From contig JAERSO010000063.1 in the NCBI GenBank assembly GCA_016845585.1, positions 1-44,512 of the forward strand: DNA of 44,512 nt, in the 5' to 3' direction. The notes beneath the pieces are model-generated. The model was not told the origin of the DNA. It saw nothing but the letters and a program-made list of their open reading frames with translations, and did not search any database. A program made the position numbers and the translations under genes. Source of the DNA: Acidimicrobiaceae bacterium (GTDB taxonomy: Bacteria > Actinomycetota > Acidimicrobiia > Acidimicrobiales > Aldehydirespiratoraceae). Positions 24,423 through 33,208 of this stretch are shown here, in pieces. How positions within the stretch are numbered: position 1 is the first letter of the stretch; each line of letters starts with the position of its first letter.

Positions 24423-25355
24423 CTAGGCAGGGACGACGGCTTCGCCGCGGGTCTGGGTCCGCCACATGAACCTGGTCTCGTCGGGGTCGACCGGATGGCG
24501 CCGGTGCATCACCACCCGGTTGTCCCAGACGACGACCTCGCCGACCGTCCAGTGATGGCGGTACGTGAAATCAGGTCGCGTGGCGTGGGCCCACAACTCA
24601 TCGAGGAGCGCCTCACTCTCGTCGAGCGCGAGGCCGGGGATGTAGCCATTCGTCCGCCGCCCGAGGAAGAGTGCCTCCTGATCGGTGCCCGGCACGCGAC
24701 GCAGGATGGGATGGATCTCACCGATGGCATCAGCCGGCGTCGCTGGCTCGACCATCCCGGGGCGGATGATGCCATTGCTGCTGTAGGTCGAATCGTGCTT
24801 GATTCCCCGACCCTGCGCCCGCGCCCGCAGATCGGCGGGGAGCGTTCGCGCGGCGAGAACCTGGCTGCAGAATCCGGTGTCGCCGCCATCAGCCGGCACC
24901 TGTCGCGCGTGCAGCAAGCTGTAGGCCGGCGGCGCGGAGATGTACGACATGTCGGAGTGCCATTCCCACTCACCGAAGAACTTGTCGTTGACCGCTCGTC
25001 GCTCGCCCGTACGCGGGTCGACGTTGCCGATGAACATGAGGTACGGGTCGATCCCTCGCGCCCGGAGCTCGGCGACCTGCTCCGCAACTGAGCGACCCGG
25101 CTCACCGTCGACCGGGCCTCTTCCGTAGCCGGTGATCATCCCCGGCGCGAACTCGTTCTCGCCGAAGACGGTGGTCAGCGCATTGAGCTCGTCGACGGTG
25201 AGCAGCTCGTCGAACCGGAAACACAGGACACCGTGGTGGTCTCGTGAGGCAGCTCGCAGTGCATCAGCCGTTTCGTCGTCGATCCGAGAGGCATCGAGGC
25301 CGGAGACGATTCCGCCGAACGGGGCACCGTCGATCTGTCGAACGTCAAGTCCCAT
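24423..25355 (-). CDS. TauD/TfdA family dioxygenase
   Basis: A 310-residue Fe(II)/2-oxoglutarate dioxygenase of the TauD/TfdA family. The HxD iron motif is seen in WEWHSDMSY. A late H with VVWDNRVVMHRRHP supplies the distal His, and the Arg for 2-oxoglutarate follows in RFMWRTQTRG. It is cytoplasmic; the substrate could be taurine, an alkyl sulfonate or an unrelated carboxylate. Its start overlaps the stop of the molybdoenzyme gene by 11 nt, so the two are translationally coupled. It converges with the selenoprotein gene, with 9 bp between the stops. Confidence 0.9.
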   Translation of the reverse strand: MGLDVRQIDGAPFGGIVSGLDASRIDDETADALRAASRDHHGVLCFRFDELLTVDELNALTTVFGENEFAPGMITGYGRGPVDGEPGRSVAEQVAELRARGIDPYLMFIGNVDPRTGERRAVNDKFFGEWEWHSDMSYISAPPAYSLLHARQVPADGGDTGFCSQVLAARTLPADLRARAQGRGIKHDSTYSSNGIIRPGMVEPATPADAIGEIHPILRRVPGTDQEALFLGRRTNGYIPGLALDESEALLDELWAHATRPDFTYRHHWTVGEVVVWDNRVVMHRRHPVDPDETRFMWRTQTRGEAVVPA

Positions 25356-27669
25356 GGACGCCGACGGTAGCAGTCCCCCGATGGGCGCGAACAGGGGGAA
25401 CGTCGACGGTCAACGGCTCGATCTCGACGAGCGTCGATGACGAACTCGGGCCCTGTGCGAGCGACGAGGTGCCGACGTCCGACGTGACCACATTGGGGTT
25501 GCCGTGGAGGTCGATGAGGCCCAGCTCGGGATGGTCATAGGGGTCAAACCACGCGCCGGTGGCGATCTGCACCACACCGGGCATCACCTCGTCGGAGATC
25601 CGGATACCGACGACGCACGCACCTCGATCGTTTCGAACAAGCGCCACGTCGCCCGCAGCAAGCCCGCGCTCGGCTGCATCGTCAGGATGGATCGTGAGCG
25701 GCTCACGGCCGTCGATCTTGGTGGTGCGACTGACCGGGCCATCGTCGAGCTGACTGTGGAGTCGAGCAGCGGGCTGATTCGAGATCAGGTGAAGCGGGTG
25801 ACGGTTGGTCCTGCCGTCGGCACCGAGCCACTCATCCGGGGCGAACCATGCGGGGTGGCCGGGGCAGTCGGCGTAGCCGAAGCCGGCCACCGTCTCGCTG
25901 AACAGCTCGATGCGTCCCGATGGAGTCGGCAGCGGCGCAGCATCGGGATCGGCACGGAAGTCGCCGAACATCACATGTTGGTCGCGCCCGGCTGGAGGCA
26001 AATCGACGAATCCCATCTCCCAGGCAATGTCGAAGTCGGGGAGCTCGACGCCGATCGAGTCCGCCCGTTCACGGTTCGACGCCCACAACCACCGGAGCCA
26101 ATCACTCTCCGTGCGTCCCTCCGTGTATGTCTCTGCCGCACCCAGGCGCCCCGCCAGTGCCGTGAAGATGTCGTAGTCGTTGCGGCTTTCGCCGACCGGG
26201 TCGATCGCCTGGTGCATCGCCGTCAGTACGAACTCCGCGTTGGTGGACGCCCAGTCGTTGCGCTCGAGCGTGGTCGTCGTCGGAAAGACGATGTCGGCGT
26301 GGCGCGCTGTCGCCGTGAAGAACGGCTCGTTGACGATGACGACCTCGGGCCGACGGAACGCCTCACGCAGGCGGAACAGATCCTGGTGATGGTGGAACGG
26401 ATTGCCTCCGGCCCAGTAGACGGCGCGGATGTCGGGGTACTCGTGGCGTTCACCGTCGTAGTCGAAACTGTCACCGGGGTTCAGCAGCAGGTCGGCGATC
26501 CGAGCGACAGGGATGAAGGAGTCGATGCTGCGCTTGCCCTGGGGCAGGCTGGTCCACTCGATCTCGTGGGCGGCCCGACCCACGAGGGCGTTCTGTGAGT
26601 AGCCAAGGCCGAAGCCGGCGCCAGGCAATCCGATCTGGCCCAGCAGAGCGGCAAGGGCAATCGTCATCCACATGGGCTGTTCGCCATACTGCGCCCGCTG
26701 CACGCCGATCGCGGTGCTGACGACCGTGCGCGACGAAGCCATCCGTCGAGCCACCGAAGCGATCACATCGGCGGGGACCCCGCAGAGTGGGCTCGCCCAC
26801 TCCGGCGACTTCGGCACACCGTCCGCCGCACCGGTGATGTAGTCGATCAGGCGATCGGCACCAACGGTGTAGCGGTCGAGGAAGGACCGGTCATGGAGGT
26901 CCTCGGTGATCAGAGTGTGGGCGATTCCGAGCATGGCGGCGACATCGGAGCCGGGCCGAAGGAAGTGCCATTCCGCCTCGAGCGACGTGTCGAGATCCGA
27001 CCGGATCGGGCCGAACCCGATGAACTCGACGCCTCGATCGCGACATGCCTGGATCATCCCGGTGATCTCGTGACGCCCCGCTCCTCCGTTGCCCATCTGG
27101 GTGTTGCGCGAGGGAAGCCCCCCGAACGCCACGACGAGCTCACCATGTTCCGCGACTGCCGTCCACGGCGTGAACTGGTCACGCAGCTTCCAGTAGTTGC
27201 CCACGACGTGGGGTGTCGTGACCATCGCCGCCGCGAAGCTGTAGTTGTCCTTGTGACGCGTGTACCCGCCGATCGAGTTCAGAAACCGGTGGACCTGGCT
27301 CTGCGCGTGATGAAAGCGCCCCGCGCTCGACCAGCCGTACGAGCCCCCGAAGATTGCCTGGTTCCCGTGATCGGTGCGGATTCGGTCGAGATGTGACGCC
27401 GCCAGGTCGAGCGCGGTCTCCCAGTCGACGCGAACCAGCTCGTCGGTGCCGCGGTCTCGCCGAGAGTCCGGGCCGTGTTCGAGGAACCCGCGTCGAACGT
27501 GGGGGTGGCGGACCCGGGCGGGTCCATCGACCGCATCGACGATGCTGTGCCTGATCGCGCTCGGACTCGGGTCGTCGTCGCGTGGTTCGACGGCGACGAG
27601 CCGACCGTCCTCTACAACGGCATATCCGATTCCCCAGTGGGCTGCAGTCGGCACCCGACGAGTTGGCAT
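25345..27669 (-). CDS. Molybdopterin oxidoreductase, DMSO/biotin-sulfoxide reductase type
   Basis: A large-subunit type Mo-bis-MGD enzyme, 774 residues from ATG 27669 (an in-frame GTG at 27717 would lie next to the operator-like site). It has no N-terminal Fe-S Cys motif. Active-site motif FGGSYGWSSAGRFHHAQ puts a Ser in the metal-ligand region, as in DMSO/TMAO/biotin-sulfoxide reductases. The MGD-binding segments GGNPFHHHQDL and FVLTAMHQ, and a C-terminal RTTKIDGREPLTIHP, are also seen. No Tat signal is visible, so it is probably cytoplasmic like BisC. The substrate may be a sulfoxide or N-oxide. It is co-transcribed with the TauD-type dioxygenase and divergent from the SDR gene. Confidence 0.88.
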   Translation of the reverse strand: MPTRRVPTAAHWGIGYAVVEDGRLVAVEPRDDDPSPSAIRHSIVDAVDGPARVRHPHVRRGFLEHGPDSRRDRGTDELVRVDWETALDLAASHLDRIRTDHGNQAIFGGSYGWSSAGRFHHAQSQVHRFLNSIGGYTRHKDNYSFAAAMVTTPHVVGNYWKLRDQFTPWTAVAEHGELVVAFGGLPSRNTQMGNGGAGRHEITGMIQACRDRGVEFIGFGPIRSDLDTSLEAEWHFLRPGSDVAAMLGIAHTLITEDLHDRSFLDRYTVGADRLIDYITGAADGVPKSPEWASPLCGVPADVIASVARRMASSRTVVSTAIGVQRAQYGEQPMWMTIALAALLGQIGLPGAGFGLGYSQNALVGRAAHEIEWTSLPQGKRSIDSFIPVARIADLLLNPGDSFDYDGERHEYPDIRAVYWAGGNPFHHHQDLFRLREAFRRPEVVIVNEPFFTATARHADIVFPTTTTLERNDWASTNAEFVLTAMHQAIDPVGESRNDYDIFTALAGRLGAAETYTEGRTESDWLRWLWASNRERADSIGVELPDFDIAWEMGFVDLPPAGRDQHVMFGDFRADPDAAPLPTPSGRIELFSETVAGFGYADCPGHPAWFAPDEWLGADGRTNRHPLHLISNQPAARLHSQLDDGPVSRTTKIDGREPLTIHPDDAAERGLAAGDVALVRNDRGACVVGIRISDEVMPGVVQIATGAWFDPYDHPELGLIDLHGNPNVVTSDVGTSSLAQGPSSSSTLVEIEPLTVDVPPVRAHRGTATVGVHGT

Positions 27670-27720
27670 CGGATCAGTATCCCCCGCCGAGTAGCCCTTC
27701 GCGCCGATTGATGGCACGCT

Positions 27721-27733
27721 AACGATCGTTCAC
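27721..27733. promoter_or_regulatory. Palindromic operator-like site between molybdoenzyme and SDR
   Basis: AACGATCGTTCAC, identical over 13 bp to the site upstream of the MFS exporter at 14305-14317, with core palindrome AACGATCGTT. It lies between the divergent molybdoenzyme (start 27669) and SDR (start 27764) genes, so one regulator could control both. Confidence 0.5.
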
Positions 27734-27763
27734 TTCGCACAACGCAATCCCCCAGGAGGGGTC

Positions 27764-28693
27764 ATGGGCATTCTCGATGGAAAAGTCGCACTGATCACCG
27801 GCGCCGGCCGCGGTATCGGGCGCGAGCACGCGCTGATGATGGCCGCCGAAGGCGCCAAGATCGTCGTCAACGACCTCGGAGGCGACGCCGCCGGCACGGG
27901 TGTGGATGCCACCCCCGCGCAGGAGACCGTCAGCGACATCAAGGAGATGGGCGGCGAGGCCGTCATCAACGGTGGCAACGTCGCCAAGTTCGACGACGCC
28001 GGCGCCATGATCCAGCAGGCGATCGACACGTTCGGCGACATCAACATCGTCGTCAACAACGCCGGCATCCTGCGTGACCGCATGCTCTTCTCGATGAGCG
28101 AGGACGACTGGGACTCCGTCATCGCCGTCCACCTCAAGGGCACGTTCGGGCCGAGTCAGCACGCTGCCACCTACTGGCGCGAGAAGGCGAAGGCCGGCGA
28201 AGAGGTCTACGGCCGGATCATCAACACCGCTTCACCGTCGGGCATCTACGGCAATGTCGGCCAGACCAACTATGGCGCTGCCAAGGGCGGCATCGCTGCG
28301 TTCTCCGTGATCGCGGCCCAGGAACTGGTCAAGTACGGCGTCACCGTCAACTGCCTCGCCCCGGCCGCGTGGTCGCGTATGACTGCTCCCCTGATGGGTG
28401 GCGACGACGCCACCGACGAGTTCAAGGAGAGCATCAGCCCGCGCTGGATCTCGGTCATCGCCACCTGGCTCGCGTCGCCCGAGGCCCAGAACGTGACCGG
28501 TCGCGTCTTCGATGTTCGGGGCGATCAGCTCGGCATCGCCGAGGGCTGGCACCTCGGCCCCGTCGCCACCCAGCCCGACGAGCCGTCGCAGCTCGGCCCC
28601 GTCGTGGCCGAGCTCATGGCCAACGCCCGTCTCAACGCCAACATGGGCGGCAAGGACCACGAGGGCCCCGGGTTCCCCGCCCAATCGATCTAA
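27764..28693 (+). CDS. Short-chain dehydrogenase/reductase (acyl-CoA type)
   Basis: A 309-residue SDR from ATG 27764, with a strong ribosome-binding site AGGAGGGG at 27754-27761. The nucleotide motif is TGAGRGIGREHA (TGxxxGxG). NNAG appears as VVNNAGILRD, catalytic Ser in NTASPSGIYG, and YxxxK as YGAAKGG. The VNDLGGD stretch and the extended C-terminus resemble the bifunctional MFE/HSD17B4-like SDRs that act on 3-hydroxyacyl-CoA. A palindromic site precedes it and a strong terminator follows. The substrate is not fixed. Confidence 0.88.
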   Translation: MGILDGKVALITGAGRGIGREHALMMAAEGAKIVVNDLGGDAAGTGVDATPAQETVSDIKEMGGEAVINGGNVAKFDDAGAMIQQAIDTFGDINIVVNNAGILRDRMLFSMSEDDWDSVIAVHLKGTFGPSQHAATYWREKAKAGEEVYGRIINTASPSGIYGNVGQTNYGAAKGGIAAFSVIAAQELVKYGVTVNCLAPAAWSRMTAPLMGGDDATDEFKESISPRWISVIATWLASPEAQNVTGRVFDVRGDQLGIAEGWHLGPVATQPDEPSQLGPVVAELMANARLNANMGGKDHEGPGFPAQSI

Positions 28694-28699
28694 CCCAAT

Positions 28700-28760
28700 C
28701 CGAAATTGCTGCTGCTGGCCTACCGGTCCGGTAGGCAGGGGGCAGCAATTTCGGTTTTTT
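28700..28760 (+). terminator. Rho-independent terminator after the SDR gene
   Basis: A 13-bp perfect stem (CCGAAATTGCTGC / GCAGCAATTTCGG, 28700-28712 and 28742-28754) encloses a second stem (CCTACCGG / CCGGTAGG), followed by six T (28755-28760). This is the clearest intrinsic terminator of the window. Confidence 0.85.
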
Positions 28761-29258
28761 GGGGGCGGATTGGCGTGAGGACGACGAGGCCTTCCGGGCC
28801 GCTCATCGAGCGCTGTGGGAGGCCGACGAGCTCGCACTGGGATTGCAGTTCGATCCAGGGCAACCGTTCGCCGCGTTCGTCGAGCGCCATGAGGCCTTCG
28901 CTCGAGGCCTCGATCTCCCCGATGCCTCGTTGCCGCGACCTTTCTCATCGCGCTCGTCGACGATGAAATCGTCGGCCGGGTCTCGATCCGCCATGAGCTG
29001 AATGACTTCCTCCGGACCGAGGGAGGACACATCGGCTACGGCGTCGTTCCGGATCACCGCCGGCGCGGCTACGCGAGCGAGATGCTCCGCCAGGGCCTGA
29101 TCATCGCCCGTAGCCTCGGACTCGAGTCGACGCTGTTGATCTGTGCGGAAGACAACATCGGATCGCGCAAGGTGATCGAAGATTGCGGCGGCCAACTCGT
29201 CAGCACCGGCACCGGACAGGATGGCCAAGCGATCCGGCGCTACGAGATCCCGTTGTAG
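28759..29258 (+). pseudogene. Frameshifted, 5'-truncated GNAT acetyltransferase
   Basis: The first part (WREDDEAFRAAHRALWEAD, ending at LPDASLP) is in one frame. The rest (FLIALVDDEIVGRVSIRHE, then GGHIGYGVVPDHRRRGYASEML) continues in another frame from about 28941, with the acetyl-CoA loop RRRGYA typical of GNATs, and runs to TAG 29256-29258. The N-terminal start is missing: the open frame begins in the T tract of the terminator, at a TTG. One sequencing error could explain the frameshift, but not the lost start. It was probably a protein or small-molecule N-acetyltransferase. Confidence 0.75.
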
Positions 29259-29277
29259 CCGCGCACGGCGAACAGTC

Positions 29278-29304
29278 GGGACAGGGGTCTGACCCCAGCG
29301 TCCC
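29278..29304. repeat. REP-like hairpin (GGGGTCTGACCCC core)
   Basis: The same 13-nt core GGGGTCTGACCCC as at 15754-15766, with outer arms GGGAC and GTCCC interrupted by unpaired bases. It lies between the GNAT remnant and msrA genes, and resembles a shorter, diverged REP. Confidence 0.65.
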
Positions 29305-29309
29305 TTCTT

Positions 29310-29939
29310 CTAGTAGGCGACCTGGCAGTGGCCGTGGTTGCAGTAGCCGCCCGGGTTTCGGTGGAGATACTGCTGGTGGTATTCCTCGGCGAAGTAGAAC
29401 GTGCCGGCGTCGACGATCGTGGTGGCGATCTCACCGAACCCGGCGTCGGAGAGCTTGGCCTGGTACTTGTCGACGCTGGCCTTCGCGGCGGCGCGCTGCT
29501 CGTCGGAGTACACATAGATCTCGCTGCGGTATTGGGTGCCGACGTCGTTGCCCTGACGCATGAACTGGGTGGGGTCGTGCACCTCCCAGAAGACCTTGAG
29601 CAGCTCGTCGTAGCTCACGACGGCCGGGTCGTACACAACCCGGACGACCTCGTTGTGGCCGGTGCGTCCGCTGCACACTTCCTCATAGAGCGGGTTCTCG
29701 GTGTAGCCGCCGGCGTACCCCACGGCGGTCGTGTGGACACCATCGAGCTGCCAGTAGAAGCGCTCGGCACCCCAGAAGCAGCCGAGGCCGAACATGGCGA
29801 TTTCGGTGCCATCGGGGTACGGACCGTCGAGCGGTGTGCCGAGGATGAGGTGTGCATCCTGTAGGGCCACCGCCTGGGGGCGGCCCGGAAGTGCATCCGC
29901 GGGATCGGGCATTTCCTGCTTGTTTCGGCCAAAGAGCAT
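29310..29939 (-). CDS. msrA: Peptide-methionine (S)-S-oxide reductase MsrA
   Basis: Repairs oxidised methionine, using a reductant such as thioredoxin or mycoredoxin. The start ATG 29939 follows an AGGAG ribosome-binding site; the frame is open further upstream but without homology. Of 209 residues, the catalytic GCFWG motif (Cys54) is seen, followed by [12 protein letters not shown], the [13 protein letters not shown] substrate segment and FWEVHDPTQ. The C-terminal [13 protein letters not shown] carries the resolving cysteines. In a mycothiol-using organism it fits the oxidative-stress theme of the window. Confidence 0.92.
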   Translation of the reverse strand: MLFGRNKQEMPDPADALPGRPQAVALQDAHLILGTPLDGPYPDGTEIAMFGLGCFWGAERFYWQLDGVHTTAVGYAGGYTENPLYEEVCSGRTGHNEVVRVVYDPAVVSYDELLKVFWEVHDPTQFMRQGNDVGTQYRSEIYVYSDEQRAAAKASVDKYQAKLSDAGFGEIATTIVDAGTFYFAEEYHQQYLHRNPGGYCNHGHCQVAY

Positions 29940-30095
29940 GCGCTTCTCCTGATCTGCTGAGACCCTCCGAGCTCGTGAACGCCGTCGGCCAGATCCGCGT
30001 TCCCGGCTGGGCCATTTGATTCGTTTTTTGTAACACAACGTGATCGAAGTTCTACTCGCCGTGGTATCGGTTGGCGAACCGAGGGAGAGGGCGCG

Positions 30096-30536
30096 ATGCG
30101 GAAATTCCTGCGACAAGTGGCATTGGTCGTGTCGCTGACACTCGCTGTCAGCGTGACCCTGGCTCTGACCACCGGCTCGACCGGACCGGCGGACAACGAC
30201 AAGCCGGCGGCCGCGAACGACGATGATGCCACGGCCGACGAGAAGACGGTCGAAGCCTCACACGAGGCCGAAGCCGGGCAATCCGACGACGGCGAACCCG
30301 ACATCACGGCGGGTGACACAAGCGACATCGGCACTCCGGATCACCTCACCGAAACAGGCACGGCGGATGACGCCGAGGTGCTCGGCATCACCGTCGCACA
30401 AGAGAGCGGGTCTGAGCTCGCCGACACGGGATTCACCGCGGTGCCCGCACTCCTTATCGCGGTGTCGATGGTCACGCTCGGCTTCGGCGTCCATCTCGCC
30501 GCCCGCCGACCGACCAGGGTACCGGCGCGAACATGA
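30096..30536 (+). CDS. Secreted protein with LAxTG sortase sorting signal
   Basis: A 146-residue protein with an N-terminal signal sequence ([20 protein letters not shown]) and a ribosome-binding site GGGAGAGG. The mature part is acidic and Asp/Ala/Thr-rich, without recognised domain. The C-terminus has LADTG (residues about 110-114), a hydrophobic helix ([15 protein letters not shown]) and an Arg-rich tail ([11 protein letters not shown]), the layout of a sortase E-type (LAxTG) cell-wall sorting signal. It is probably anchored to the cell wall. No sortase is in the window. The wall-anchor call is an inference. Confidence 0.7.
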   Translation: MRKFLRQVALVVSLTLAVSVTLALTTGSTGPADNDKPAAANDDDATADEKTVEASHEAEAGQSDDGEPDITAGDTSDIGTPDHLTETGTADDAEVLGITVAQESGSELADTGFTAVPALLIAVSMVTLGFGVHLAARRPTRVPART

Positions 30537-30568
30537 CCCTCCGGCGGCGCTACCTCCAGGGCGCCGCC

Positions 30569-33094
30569 TCATGACACGCGGGTGGCGTCACCTTCCATTT
30601 GGATCGTGACGCTGCCCGCGAGGTCGCGGCTCGACCGGCCGACCCGAATTCGATAGCGACCAGGATCGACGTACCACCCCGGCTCAGCACGATGGAGCGC
30701 TCCGTCACCGGCGGGCACCATGCCATTGCCGCTCAGCTCGGGCCAGACGGCATCGGCAGGGTCGTAGTAGGCGAACGCCCGAGCTGGGAGCGTGAACGAC
30801 AGCTCGGCGGCTTCGCTCGGTTCGAGTGTGATCTTGCGAAACGCCTTGAGCTCGCGCACCGGTCGCTGGACGACCGGGTCGAGCGGCTCGACGTAGACCT
30901 GCACGACCTCCGAACCGATCCGGTCGCCGACATTGGTGAGGCTGACGGCCAGCGACACATCCTCGCCCGGACTCGCCATCGCCTCGGCATGAGGCTCACC
31001 GATCGCGAACGTGGTGTAGCCGAGGCCGTGGCCGAACGGCACCGCCGGCTCGATGCCCAGGGAATCGTGCCAGCGATGGCCGCAATAGACTGACTCGCCG
31101 TAGCGCACAACGCTGTTTTCCCCGGGGTAGTTGGTGAACGCCGCGAAGTGCTCATAGCGCGCGCCGATCGTCGTCGGCGCACGGCCGCCCGGCTCGACCT
31201 CGCCGGTCAGCATGTCGACGACAGCCTCGCCCAACTCCTGGCCCGCGAATCCGATGCTCAGCACCGCGGCGGGGTCATCGAGCCAGTCGAGACCGTGGGG
31301 CGAGCCGACGTTCATGATCACGATGGTGCGCGGGTTGGCGGCGGCCACGCGACGGATCAGTTCGGGCTGCTCCCCAGGCAGCTCCCACAGGTCACGATCG
31401 CGGCCTTCGGTCTCCCAATCGTCGTTGGTTCCGACGACGACGATGGCCACATCGGTCTCGGCCGCGAGGGCCACGGCCTCGCCGACGAGATCTCGCTCGA
31501 CCATGGGCGCGCACCCGAGGGTGAACCCACTCAGGAGCCGCGCCCCTCGAGTGTCGTACTCGACCTCGACTGCGACCGACTCCCCGGCGACGAGGTCGGT
31601 GGTCGCCAGCAGCTCGATGGAACCGAACCCGAAGAACGAGTCACCGCGTTCGATCCCGTCCGCGGTGGCATCGATCAGCACTTCCCCATCGATCCGGACC
31701 AGGGTGCGGCCGGCCTGCACGACCCGGAACTGATGTGGTCCGGAGACCTCGGCCTGGATCGTGCCGGTGAGACGTGCACACCACCGCTCGGCATCGATTC
31801 CGGCGGCGGGCGGACCGAACGCCCGAAGGGCGAAGGTCGGCCGCTCGGCAACAACGGTCGACTCGGCGTCGAGGTCCCACCCATCGGCATACGCAACGCG
31901 GGCCAGGCCCTGGAGCAGCGGCCGCCCGAGCGGCGGCGTCACCCGATCGATGTTCGCCCCCTGGGCCTGGCGGACGTCGAGCCCGGGGAACCGATCGGTG
32001 AGCGCGTCATACGGGGAGGATTCGTGATACGCGCGCACCGTCGCCGAGCCACCACCCATCACTTTCGCCGTGACCGCGTTGGGCCCGATGACAGCCACCG
32101 ACGACACCGCCGAGAAGTCGAGGGGCAGTACACCGTCGTTGCGGAGCAGCACCGAGCCGGCTGCGGCCGCCCGTCTGATCAGGATCCGATCCTCAGGCCG
32201 GTCGAGCGGCTTCTCCTCGAGGTCACCCGAGTCGTCCAACGCTCCTGTGCGCTCCATGATGCGCAGAAGATCGTCCACGATCGTGTCCACGGCTGACTCG
32301 TCGACCCGACCGTTGAGCATCGCGTCGTAGAGGTCATCGCCGTAGAAGCGACCCTTGCCCGGCATTTCGAGGGTCATCTGCGCAGCGACCGAGCCCTCGG
32401 TCGACCCATTGGCGAACCAATCAGTCACGACCATGCCGTCGAAGCCCCACTCCCTGCGGAGCACGTCGCGAATCAGCCACTCGTTCTCCGAGCAATAGAC
32501 CCCGTTGAGACGGTTGTAGGCGGTCATGATCCCCCACGCACCACCCTCCTTGACGGCCATCTCGAACGGCAGCAGCGCGACCTCGCGCAGCGTGCGCTCG
32601 TCCATCTGGGTGTCGATGGTGTTGCGCTCGAACTCCGAGTCGTTGCCCACGAAGTGCTTGGCGGTGGCACCGACACCATGGGACTGGACGCCGCGGATGT
32701 ACGCGGCTGCGAGCGCACCGGTGAGGAACGGATCTTCGCTGTAGCACTCGAAGTTCCTGCCTCCCTTCGGCGAGCGATGCAGGTTGATCGTGGGGGCGAG
32801 GAGCACATGCGCTTGCTTCGCCCGCGACTCCGCTCCCAGCAGGGAACCCAGCTCCTCGGCCAGATCCGGATCCCATGTGGCCCCCAACGCCGCTCCTGAC
32901 GGGATACACGCCGTTGGGGTGCCAGTGCCCATCAACCCGTCGCCGCGTGCCCCGTTCGGACCATCGGTGACCTTCATCGCCGGGATGCCGAGACGCTCGA
33001 TCGGCAGCGTGTGCCACATGTCGTCACCCGCGACGAAGTCGGCCTTCTCGCGGGGCGTCATCTGCAGTCGGAGAGCATCGATGCGTTCGGACAT
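30569..33094 (-). CDS. GH3 beta-glucosidase with PA14 insert
   Basis: An 841-residue glycoside hydrolase family 3 enzyme. It has an N-terminal barrel with the conserved AKHFVGND segment (K146/H147) and the nucleophile Asp225 in GFDGMVVTDWF. A PA14 domain (about residues 400-525) carries a sugar-binding type loop region, and the C-terminal fibronectin-III-like domain ends the protein (RELKAFRKITLEP). No signal peptide is seen, so it may act in the cytoplasm on imported oligosaccharides. The typical activity is hydrolysis of beta-glucosides; the substrate range is unknown. Confidence 0.9.
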   Translation of the reverse strand: MSERIDALRLQMTPREKADFVAGDDMWHTLPIERLGIPAMKVTDGPNGARGDGLMGTGTPTACIPSGAALGATWDPDLAEELGSLLGAESRAKQAHVLLAPTINLHRSPKGGRNFECYSEDPFLTGALAAAYIRGVQSHGVGATAKHFVGNDSEFERNTIDTQMDERTLREVALLPFEMAVKEGGAWGIMTAYNRLNGVYCSENEWLIRDVLRREWGFDGMVVTDWFANGSTEGSVAAQMTLEMPGKGRFYGDDLYDAMLNGRVDESAVDTIVDDLLRIMERTGALDDSGDLEEKPLDRPEDRILIRRAAAAGSVLLRNDGVLPLDFSAVSSVAVIGPNAVTAKVMGGGSATVRAYHESSPYDALTDRFPGLDVRQAQGANIDRVTPPLGRPLLQGLARVAYADGWDLDAESTVVAERPTFALRAFGPPAAGIDAERWCARLTGTIQAEVSGPHQFRVVQAGRTLVRIDGEVLIDATADGIERGDSFFGFGSIELLATTDLVAGESVAVEVEYDTRGARLLSGFTLGCAPMVERDLVGEAVALAAETDVAIVVVGTNDDWETEGRDRDLWELPGEQPELIRRVAAANPRTIVIMNVGSPHGLDWLDDPAAVLSIGFAGQELGEAVVDMLTGEVEPGGRAPTTIGARYEHFAAFTNYPGENSVVRYGESVYCGHRWHDSLGIEPAVPFGHGLGYTTFAIGEPHAEAMASPGEDVSLAVSLTNVGDRIGSEVVQVYVEPLDPVVQRPVRELKAFRKITLEPSEAAELSFTLPARAFAYYDPADAVWPELSGNGMVPAGDGALHRAEPGWYVDPGRYRIRVGRSSRDLAGSVTIQMEGDATRVS

Positions 33095-33169
33095 CCGCCG
33101 ATCCTACGCGCCCGGATGTAAGCGCTGTAATTTCCGGCTTCCACACGGTTTCGCAATTAAACATAAATA

Positions 33170-33187
33170 CATCTTGATATTTCGATG
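33170..33187. promoter_or_regulatory. Candidate ArsR-type operator
   Basis: CATCTTGATATTTCGATG, an imperfect inverted repeat (CATC...ATAT...GATG) in an AT-rich patch unlike its surroundings, 22 bp upstream of the ArsR-methyltransferase start. It would suit autoregulation by the ArsR domain. Confidence 0.4.
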
Positions 33188-33208
33188 CTCAATGCCGATA
33201 CTGGTGCC

